A stretch of 29,806 nucleotides of DNA from an uncultured Rubrobacteraceae bacterium (GTDB taxonomy: Bacteria; Actinomycetota; Rubrobacteria; Rubrobacterales; Rubrobacteraceae). The notes beneath the pieces are model-generated. The model was not told the DNA's origin, searched no databases, and worked only from the letters and a program-made list of their open reading frames with translations. The translations under genes and the position numbers were made by a program. Positions 24,185 through 29,806 of the stretch are shown piece by piece. Numbering within the stretch: position 1 is the first letter of the stretch; each line of letters opens with the position of its first letter. The DNA is taken from NCBI GenBank assembly GCA_902806015.1, contig CADCUZ010000108.1, positions 1 to 29,806 of the forward strand. Reading direction: 5' to 3'.

Positions 24185-24673
24185 GTGGGCCTTTTGGGCA
24201 AGAAAGTGGTGCTGATCCGCGAGAGGCGGATGTGGACGCAGGCTCGGCTGGCGGAGGAGGCCGGGGTGAGCCCGACGACGGTGTCGGGCATCGAGAGCGG
24301 GCGCATAGAGCGCCCTCACTTTGGCACCGTGCGCAAGCTGGCCCGGGCGTTGGGAGTTGAGGCCGAGGAGCTTGCCTCGGGGCCTGAGCCTGCGGTGGGG
24401 CCGGCTTCGCTCTCGCTGGAGTGGGCGATGTCGTCGGGCGAGGGGGAGTTCGAGCGGGGGTTGGAGGGGGCGTCCATGGCCGGCCTGAGTTCCCTGTCGC
24501 GGGATCTTGGGGAGGAGCAGGACCGCCTGCGTAAGCTTTACGGCGAGGTCAGCGGCGCCGGGCCGCGGCGGGTGCTGAAAAACATGATCCGGCACGCCGC
24601 CGCGAACTCCGGGTCGGTGGACGCGGCCATCTCTGTCCACCCCGACGCAGATGAAGAAGACCGAAAGGCTTGA
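24185..24673 (+). CDS. XRE-family transcriptional regulator
   Basis: A 162-aa protein. Residues about 7-62 are a HTH_3 domain: LIRERRMWTQARLAEEAGVSPTTVSGIESGR, then HFGTVRKLARALGVEAEEL, with the usual Q-A-x-L-A and GVSPTTVS helix pair. The remaining 100 residues (EGEFERGLEGASMAGLSSL, then a helix with RKLYGEVSG) are probably a ligand or dimer domain I do not recognise. GTG start with a GAGG purine run 4 nt upstream. It is divergent from hsp20 and could control that gene or itself; no operator has been demonstrated. It converges on the TPP-enzyme gene with only 4 bp between stops. Confidence 0.82.
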   Translation: MGLLGKKVVLIRERRMWTQARLAEEAGVSPTTVSGIESGRIERPHFGTVRKLARALGVEAEELASGPEPAVGPASLSLEWAMSSGEGEFERGLEGASMAGLSSLSRDLGEEQDRLRKLYGEVSGAGPRRVLKNMIRHAAANSGSVDAAISVHPDADEEDRKA

Positions 24674-24677
24674 GGGA

Positions 24678-26318
24678 TCAGCCGGGATGGGTGATCTCCG
24701 AGAGGCGGTTGGTCGGGGTGATGAGGTCGGGGTCCGTGACGACGTCGACCAGGGAGACCCCTTCGTGGGCGACAGCCTCGCGCAGCGCGGGCCGCAGGTC
24801 TTCGGGGGCGGCCACGGTGTAGCCCTCGGCCCCGAGGCTGCGGGCAAAGCCGGCGAGGTCCACGGGGCCTATCTCGACGCCGGCGGTCCTGCCCACGTGG
24901 CGGGCCTGGTGCATGGCTATCGTGCCGTGCATCTCGTTGCGGAAGACCACGGCCGTGATCCCGACGCCGTACCGGACGGCGGTCTCTATCTCCTGCCCGC
25001 TCATCAGGAAACCCCCGTCCCCGCAGAGCGCCACCACGGTCCTCTCTGGCGCCGCCAGCTTCGCCCCGACCGCGGCCGGCACGCCGTAGCCCATGGCCCC
25101 GTTCGTGGCCGCGAGCTGAGTCAGGGGGTGGTTGTGGCGCCAGTAGCGGTGCAGAAACACGGAGAAGTTGCCAGCGTCGTTCGTCAGGACCGCGTCGGCC
25201 GGCAGCACCCCCCGCAGCGTCCCGACCACCTCGGCCGGGTCCACCCCGCTCTCCGCCCGGCCCGCCGGCACCTCGCTGAAGTCTAGGTAGGCCCGGTGGG
25301 CGGCGGCCCAGTCTCGCCGCGGGATGCCAGGAGCCCGCCCCACGAAAGCCTCGAGCGCGGCGTGGGCCTCCGAGACGATGCCGCGCTCGACGGGGACGGT
25401 CGCGCCGACCTCGGCGGGGTCGGCGTCCACCTGGATCACCGCCTGGTCCGGCCGGGGCAGCGAGTAGCTTTGCGTCGTGACCTCGCTCAAACGGCACCCG
25501 ACCACCACCACGAGGTCCGCCTCTTCCAGGGCTTTGAGCGTCTCTGCTGAGGTCGCGAGGGTGAGGTGGCCCAGGTAGAGGGGGTGTTCGTTCGGGAAGA
25601 CGTCCTGGCGGCGGAAGGCGGCGTAGACGCCGGCCTGAAAGGTTTCGGCGAACCGTATCAGGGACTCACGGGCGCGTTTGGTGCCACCGCCGGCGATCAC
25701 GACGGGCCGGCGGGCCGCCGAGAGCCTCTCGACGACGTGCCTTACGTCCTCACCCGTCGGCGCAGAACGTGGCCTCTCTGGCGTCGTCCAGTCCAGGTTT
25801 TCCGCCACCTCCACCCCCAAGACGTCCGCGGGGAGGGCGAGCATGACGGGGCCGGGACGCCCGGAGGTGGAGATCCTGAGAGCGCGGGCGACGAGCTCGG
25901 GGAGACGGTCGGCGCGGTTGACGGTGGTGGACCACTTCGTGATCGGGGCGTAAAAGGCGGCGAGGTCCACCTCCTGGAAGGCCTCCCGGTCCAGGAAGTC
26001 CGTCTCGACCTGCCCGAGCAGGACGACCATCGGGGTGGAGTCTTGCATCGCGGTGTGGACGCCGATGGCTAGGTTGGAGGCCCCCACCCCCCGTGTCGCC
26101 ATCGCCACCGCGGGCACGCCGGTGAGCTTGGCGTCGGCCTCGGCCATGAACGAGGCCCCCGATTCATGGCGGGTGGAGACCAGCGTCGTCTCGGGGCGGC
26201 GCTCGGCGGCGTCTAGGACTTCCAGGAAGCTCTCGCCTGGCACGGTGTAGAAGCGCCGGGCGCCCGCCCGGGCCAAAGCCTCGACCGCAAGGTGACCCGC
26301 TTTTTCCTTGACGCCCAT
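24678..26318 (-). CDS. thiamine pyrophosphate-dependent enzyme (acetolactate synthase-like)
   Basis: A 546-aa three-domain TPP enzyme. The PYR domain holds the catalytic Glu (RHESGASFMAEADAKLTG, Glu 52). The central domain reads RPVVIAGGGTKRA. The PP domain has the TPP/Mg motif GDGG at 433-436 with Asn 461 (CGDGGFLMSGQEIETAVRYG). Relatives decarboxylate or condense 2-keto acids. With no ilvN small subunit or ilvC near it, a true biosynthetic acetolactate synthase is not assured; benzoylformate- or oxalyl-CoA-type decarboxylases are alternatives. ATG 26318 has GGAGGAGG 4 nt upstream. The frame extends beyond, but that region is the divergent promoter. It is divergent from a D-amino-acid oxidase-like gene. 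Confidence 0.88.
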   Translation of the reverse strand: MGVKEKAGHLAVEALARAGARRFYTVPGESFLEVLDAAERRPETTLVSTRHESGASFMAEADAKLTGVPAVAMATRGVGASNLAIGVHTAMQDSTPMVVLLGQVETDFLDREAFQEVDLAAFYAPITKWSTTVNRADRLPELVARALRISTSGRPGPVMLALPADVLGVEVAENLDWTTPERPRSAPTGEDVRHVVERLSAARRPVVIAGGGTKRARESLIRFAETFQAGVYAAFRRQDVFPNEHPLYLGHLTLATSAETLKALEEADLVVVVGCRLSEVTTQSYSLPRPDQAVIQVDADPAEVGATVPVERGIVSEAHAALEAFVGRAPGIPRRDWAAAHRAYLDFSEVPAGRAESGVDPAEVVGTLRGVLPADAVLTNDAGNFSVFLHRYWRHNHPLTQLAATNGAMGYGVPAAVGAKLAAPERTVVALCGDGGFLMSGQEIETAVRYGVGITAVVFRNEMHGTIAMHQARHVGRTAGVEIGPVDLAGFARSLGAEGYTVAAPEDLRPALREAVAHEGVSLVDVVTDPDLITPTNRLSEITHPG

Positions 26319-26442
26319 GCTACCTCCTCCAGAACGGCTTACCACTGCCCGGCGTTCTCCCCGGCCACAGCACATCCTACACGTGGGCCGGGGAGCGGTG
26401 GAGACTGTAGAGTGTGCGTGCCAGCAAGGAGAAAGGAGCGAG

Positions 26443-27399
26443 ATGACCCTTGACGCGGTGGTGGTTGGTTGCGGGGTGATCGGGCTCTCCACCGCCATCC
26501 GCCTGCGCGAGGCCGGCCTGGATGCTCGCATCGTAACGGCCGCCTTTCCCGAGAACACGACCTCGGCGGTGGCGGCGGCGATTTGGTACCCGTACAAGGC
26601 ATACCCGGAGGCGAGCGTGCTGCGGTGGGGCCGCCGGACCTTCGAGGTGCTGGATGGCCTCGCCGGCCTCCCGGGGACCGGGGTGTGGATGCGCGAGGGT
26701 GTCGAACTGCGGCGCGAATGGCTCGGGGAGCCGTGGTGGGCGGGGGCCGTCCCGGGCGTCCGGCGCTGCGCGGAGGAGGAGCTGCCGCCCGGCTACCGTG
26801 ACGGGCACGCCTTCATTGTGCCGGTAGTCGAAATGCCCGTCTACCTGCGGTACCTGATGGCCAGGTTCGCCGCGGCGGGGGGCGAGATCGAGGAGCGCGC
26901 CATCGACGGCCCGGAAGAGCTGGCGGGAAAGGCCCGCGTGCTGGTCAACTGCGCCGGTCTCGGCGCGAGGGGGCTCGTCGGGGACGACTCGCTGCGGCCG
27001 ATACGCGGCCAGGTCCTGCGCGTCCGAAACCCCGGCCTGGACCGCTTCATCCTGGACGAGGACGACCCAGAGGGCGTGACCTACATCGTCCCCCGCTCGG
27101 AAGATTGCGTCCTTGGCGGCACCGCCGACGAGGGCGCGTGGGGCACCGAGCCCGACGCCGCGGTGGCGGCGGGTATCCTGTGCCGCTGCTCGGCCCTGGA
27201 GCCCCGACTCGCTGACGCGGAGGTGCTGGAGCACAGGGTCGGCCTCAGACCCGGCCGCCACGAGGTCCGGCTGGAGCACGAGGCCGACGCCGTCCTCCCC
27301 CGCGTCCACAACTACGGCCACGGCGGCTCGGGCGTAACGCTCTCCTGGGGCTGCGCCGATGGTGCGTTGCGGCTGGTGCGCGAGGCGCTCGCCTCCTGA
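26443..27399 (+). CDS. D-amino acid oxidase-like FAD-dependent oxidoreductase
   Basis: A 318-aa DAO-superfamily flavoprotein. The Rossmann FAD motif is VVVGCGVIGLSTAIRL (GxGxxG at 9-14). AIWYPYKAYPE and the C-terminal VHNYGHGGSGVTLSWGCA are the diagnostic signatures of the D-amino acid/D-aspartate oxidase family; the Tyr and Arg residues that bind the substrate carboxylate lie in EGVTYIVPRSE and HRVGLRPGR. It would oxidise a D-amino acid to the 2-keto acid, NH3 and H2O2. ATG 26443 has AAGGAG twice upstream (a doubled ribosome site). No peroxisomal-type tail. Substrate not predictable. It shares a 124-bp divergent region with the TPP enzyme. Confidence 0.9.
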   Translation: MTLDAVVVGCGVIGLSTAIRLREAGLDARIVTAAFPENTTSAVAAAIWYPYKAYPEASVLRWGRRTFEVLDGLAGLPGTGVWMREGVELRREWLGEPWWAGAVPGVRRCAEEELPPGYRDGHAFIVPVVEMPVYLRYLMARFAAAGGEIEERAIDGPEELAGKARVLVNCAGLGARGLVGDDSLRPIRGQVLRVRNPGLDRFILDEDDPEGVTYIVPRSEDCVLGGTADEGAWGTEPDAAVAAGILCRCSALEPRLADAEVLEHRVGLRPGRHEVRLEHEADAVLPRVHNYGHGGSGVTLSWGCADGALRLVREALAS

Positions 27400-27518
27400 G
27401 CGTTCAGGACCTGCGCAAGCGCCCCCGCCACCCGGCGCGTTCCCGCCAGCTTCGCCTCTAGGTCCGAATCCACATCCTTTTCGAGAAGTCCCAGCTTCTT
27501 GCCTACCCGCTTGGCCAT
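27312..27518 (-). CDS. possible small protein (68 aa) overlapping the oxidase 3' end
   Basis: The first 45 residues (MAKRVGKKLGLLEKDVDSDL, then AKLAGTRRVAGALAQVLNAQ) look like a genuine amphipathic helical protein with GC-rich third positions. AGGACC lies 5 nt before the ATG. The last part runs antisense into the oxidase gene and is low-complexity (QPQESVTPEPPWP), so a real gene would overlap convergently by 88 bp. No family recognised. Confidence 0.35.
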   Translation of the reverse strand: MAKRVGKKLGLLEKDVDSDLEAKLAGTRRVAGALAQVLNAQEASASRTSRNAPSAQPQESVTPEPPWP

Positions 27519-27754
27519 GCCGGTCCTGGTCCCCTCTCGTAGCCCCGCTCTTCCACCTCGGCGGAAAACTCCGACATAAAGCCGACATTATGACTGCGTT
27601 GTTACCTGACGTTGCCGCTTGTTTCGGACGGATTGACGTCATCACTCTTCGACCGACTTAAAAACGGTCCAAGGGAGGATGGGGTGGCCCGGGGGACCGC
27701 GAAACGCGGGGCATTAGGGACGGCTTCACGTGCCGCGCTTACCGCGTCATGGAT

Positions 27755-28260
27755 TGTTTCCGATGACGTGGACATGGACACCGGGACGCTGCCCGCAAGG
27801 CGTACCCTCCCAAGAACGAACCAGGGCCTTGTGCTCGGCGCCCCCAAGCCCAGCAAGGGCCGTCGCAACATCAAGCTCGCGCACATCACCGTCGGGGGCC
27901 TTCCTTAAAAGATTGCCGTGAACGCCAGTTGAAGCGGCGGACCCTGCTGGCCTCCCTGTGGCAAGACACGGATCTGGTGTTTACGTCGCAGATCGGGGTA
28001 CCCACTGGAGCGTAACAACCTTAGCTCCGGGTCCTTTAAGCCGTTCTTAGAGAAGGCCGGTTGCCCCACACCGTGCGCTTCCAAGACCTCAGACACACCT
28101 GCGCCACCTTATTGCTCCTCAAGAGGGCACCCACCCAAAGATCGTCCAGGAGCTTCGGGGGCACGCCACCATAGCCATCACCCTGGACACCTACGGCCAC
28201 GTGTTGCCCAACATGCAGGAGATAGGCGGTGAGGGCGATGGACAATTTTGGAGTAGCTCT
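27755..28260 (+). pseudogene. phage-type tyrosine recombinase (integrase) catalytic-domain remnant
   Basis: Three frames together read as an integrase catalytic domain: DDVDMDTGTLPARRTLPRT and KPSKGRRNIKLA, then WQDTDLVFTSQIGVP, then FKPFLEKAG, VRFQDLRHTCATLL, and HPKIVQELRGHATIAITLDTYGHVLPNM. The RHTCA Arg-His pair, the LRGHATIAITLDTYGH block with the catalytic Tyr, and the preceding Lys region are all recognisable. In-frame stops (about 27905 and 28012) and further frame shifts show decay. The N-terminal core-binding domain is not visible. From 27519 to 27754 I see no gene, only a TGACGTCA palindrome at 27634-27641; from 28261 to 28383 I see nothing. Confidence 0.72.
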
Positions 28261-28383
28261 CAGACGCGTCAGGGCGGCTCCTGACGACCCTGCCAACCGC
28301 GTATGTGCGAGGGGTCCCCCGCTTTTCCCGAGTACGAGGCATCCCCGCCCGCGCTAACCACCGCTGCCTTACAGGTCGGGTCC

Positions 28384-29268
28384 TCATTGTCGCCTGGCCA
28401 GGTACACGCCCACGAGAGTGACGGCCCCGCCGACGATTTTCTCCACCCCTAGGACCTCCCCGAAGAAGACGATACCCGAGGCGACTCCCGTGATGGAGAT
28501 CAGGTACTGATAGACGAGAACCCGGTTGGCCCCGATACGTGAGACGCCGGTCTGCCAGGCGGAGAAGGCGAACGCCGTGGCGAAGACCGCCGAGAAGGCC
28601 ACCGCGGCCCACGCCCCCACATCGCCGCCCCCCCACCCCAACCTCGTGAATAACGGAACGGAGAGCAGCAGGACAAAGGGACCGCCGAACAGGATCGGGT
28701 AGGTGGCCACCGCCAGGGGCGAGTACCGGCCCAGCATGCGCATCGAGAGCACAGTGTAGGCCCCGAACCCCATTGCCGCCAGGAGCACCAAGAGATCTCC
28801 GATCAAGCTCGTGCCCTCGACTCCGAGGCCCTCGTAGAAGATTACCCCGACCCCGAGAATCGAAAGGCCCACGCCCGACGTGCCCCTCCAAGTGGGCCTC
28901 TCCAGCCCGAGCACGAAACCGAAGAGTAGCCCCCACACCGGGGCGGTGGCGAAGATGAAGCCCGTGTTGGCGGCGCTGGTCAGGCTCACGCCGAAGGTGA
29001 AGGTCGTCTGACCTATGGCCACCCCGAGGCAGCCCAACCCGGCCATCGGGATCAGGTCCTTCCGGGCCAACCTGCTCCCCGGCTCAAGGACGCGCAGCAC
29101 GACGTACATCAGAAGGCCGCCCACCACGAAACGGACGGCGACGATCGAAATGGGGGGTAAGGTTTGTGCGGCGAACTTGGTGGCGGCGTAGTTGGCGCCC
29201 CAGAACACGGCGGCCAAAATCAGGGAGATTTCAGTGAGTACGATAGCCCTGCGTTTGTCTCCGGTCAC
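28384..29268 (-). CDS. EamA/DMT-family transporter
   Basis: A 294-aa membrane protein with ten helices and two EamA repeats: LILAAVFWGANYAATKFAAQ and SAANTGFIFATAPVWGLLFG in the first, LLVLLAAMGFGAYTVLSMRML and RVLVYQYLISITGVASGIVFFGE in the second. Probable exporter of small metabolites; substrate unknown. GTG 29268 has no Shine-Dalgarno; TAGAAT lies 8 nt upstream, so the message may be leaderless. It shares the fold but little close similarity with the 16707 transporter. The integrase remnant lies just past its 3' end. Confidence 0.92.
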   Translation of the reverse strand: MTGDKRRAIVLTEISLILAAVFWGANYAATKFAAQTLPPISIVAVRFVVGGLLMYVVLRVLEPGSRLARKDLIPMAGLGCLGVAIGQTTFTFGVSLTSAANTGFIFATAPVWGLLFGFVLGLERPTWRGTSGVGLSILGVGVIFYEGLGVEGTSLIGDLLVLLAAMGFGAYTVLSMRMLGRYSPLAVATYPILFGGPFVLLLSVPLFTRLGWGGGDVGAWAAVAFSAVFATAFAFSAWQTGVSRIGANRVLVYQYLISITGVASGIVFFGEVLGVEKIVGGAVTLVGVYLARRQ

Positions 29269-29276
29269 GGACCCGG

Positions 29277-29282
29277 ATTCTA
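29277..29282 (-). promoter_or_regulatory. -10 box of the EamA gene, near-leaderless
   Basis: TAGAAT on the minus strand is 8 nt from the GTG, one more than in the other leaderless cases, so transcription would start on or one base before the start codon. Confidence 0.35.
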
Positions 29283-29430
29283 CGCCCGGGCCAGCCGAGG
29301 CGCATCGGGTCTCAGGGTACGCCTGGACGACCCGAGATCCGCCAATTGACCTTCACCTCCCCGGAAAAATCCTCACCGATCTCGGGCCGGGTGCGGGCCG
29401 AGGTGGATGATCGGGTAGCGGTGCGGATGA

Positions 29431-29806
29431 CTAGCCCTCTCCCCATCCCAGGAATTCCATCTTGTGCTCGTCCTTCTCCCCAAGGTCCTCGATGCGGAAG
29501 ATCCTGGAGGGTTGGGGGTTCTTTATCATCGCCATGTTGCCATCCGAGTCGTAGGCTTGGATGGCAACGCACAGGTAGTCGCCGGGCTCGTGTTCGTCGG
29601 CCACCTTGAGCGTCGTCTCCACCGTGGCCCGTTTCTGCCCTCCCCCGTTCCCCCGCAGCTCCAACGTGTCGTCGAGGTCAAGACCCCTGGGGCCGAGGTT
29701 GCCGGGGCGACGCAAACGCCGGAAGATGGCCCTGACGTGGGCCACACCCTCCTCGTCCCTCAGCACGACGGGCACCCGTATCGTGTCGTCTATGGTGTAC
29801 GTCTCC
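29431..29806 (-). CDS. unrecognised protein, 5' end beyond the window
   Basis: The frame is open to the window edge and has no ribosome site at the in-window GTG candidate (29775), so the gene starts outside. The visible 125 residues read as beta-rich: TYTIDDTIRVPVVLRDEEGVAHV, then TLELRGNGG, VETTLKVADEHEPGDYLCVAIQAYDSDGN, and IFRIEDLGEKDEHK. The pattern resembles an immunoglobulin-like or C2-type sandwich with a PGDY turn. No family recognised. The 162 bp between it and the EamA gene hold only that gene's promoter. Confidence 0.7.
   Translation of the reverse strand, partial: ETYTIDDTIRVPVVLRDEEGVAHVRAIFRRLRRPGNLGPRGLDLDDTLELRGNGGGQKRATVETTLKVADEHEPGDYLCVAIQAYDSDGNMAMIKNPQPSRIFRIEDLGEKDEHKMEFLGWGEG

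Noticed and set aside
26319..26597. N-terminal extension of the TPP enzyme
   Set aside because: It crosses the divergent promoter and the start of the oxidase gene, and a strong ribosome site marks ATG 26318.
27634..27641. TGACGTCA palindrome as an attachment site or operator
   Set aside because: An 8-bp palindrome is expected by chance, and no second copy or direct repeat was seen near the integrase remnant.
1..29806. tRNA, rRNA, riboswitch or CRISPR array
   Set aside because: No T-loop-like GTTCGAAtc sequence with a paired acceptor stem, no regularly spaced direct repeats and no known aptamer core were found on reading both strands.

Overview
The window comes from a GC-rich Gram-positive-type chromosome. 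Gene content and protein style (no outer-membrane proteins, KtrB-type K+ channel, AcuB/AcuC pair, actinobacterial-type ClpS and RarA, frequent GTG/TTG starts, likely leaderless mRNAs) point to a deep-branching actinobacterium, most like Rubrobacter. That assignment is from memory, not from a search. Most genes are housekeeping or stress genes in short operons. Between them lie stretches of decayed genes.

Layout. 1-1400: a lower-GC edge with two unrecognised ORFs and the C-terminal remnant of a large serine recombinase. 1408-2983: rarA and a small unknown gene on the minus strand. 3081-4077: a tightly overlapping plus-strand operon (zincin-like metallopeptidase, SRPBCC protein, TatA). 4129-6171: a minus-strand pair, a cysteine-less peroxiredoxin-fold protein with four basic tail repeats followed by a coiled-coil protein. 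6285-7290: a gene graveyard (glycosyltransferase, CBS-like and ArsB/NhaD permease remnants, GC-rich palindromes). 7340-8884: a Tat-exported arylsulfotransferase-family protein. 9160-10212: a second, frameshifted ArsB/NhaD permease. 10228-12669: divergent ktrB and moaA. 12827-15010: acuB-acuC-clpS on the minus strand. 15110-18712: an unknown leaderless gene, then minus-strand rhodanese, Dabb, DUF1348, EamA exporter and aldo/keto reductase. 18835-23151: dynamin-like GTPase, membrane acyltransferase-SGNH fusion and a small acidic protein. 23238-24673: coiled-coil protein, Hsp20 and a divergent XRE regulator around an AT-rich island. 24678-27399: divergent TPP-dependent enzyme and D-amino-acid oxidase-like flavoprotein. 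27755-28260: tyrosine recombinase remnant. 28384-end: second EamA transporter and a truncated unknown gene.

What ties it together. Recombinase remnants of two different classes lie near the two ends, and decayed transporters lie inside, so the segment has seen insertion followed by erosion. The TatA gene and a Tat-signal protein occur in the same window. At least five intact genes have a TAnnnT hexamer 6-7 nt before the start codon and no Shine-Dalgarno sequence, as expected of leaderless transcripts. The least explained items are the cysteine-less peroxiredoxin/repeat protein with its coiled-coil partner, and a five-codon ORF placed at the predicted transcription start of the dynamin-like GTPase. 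No tRNA, rRNA, CRISPR array or intact insertion sequence was seen.
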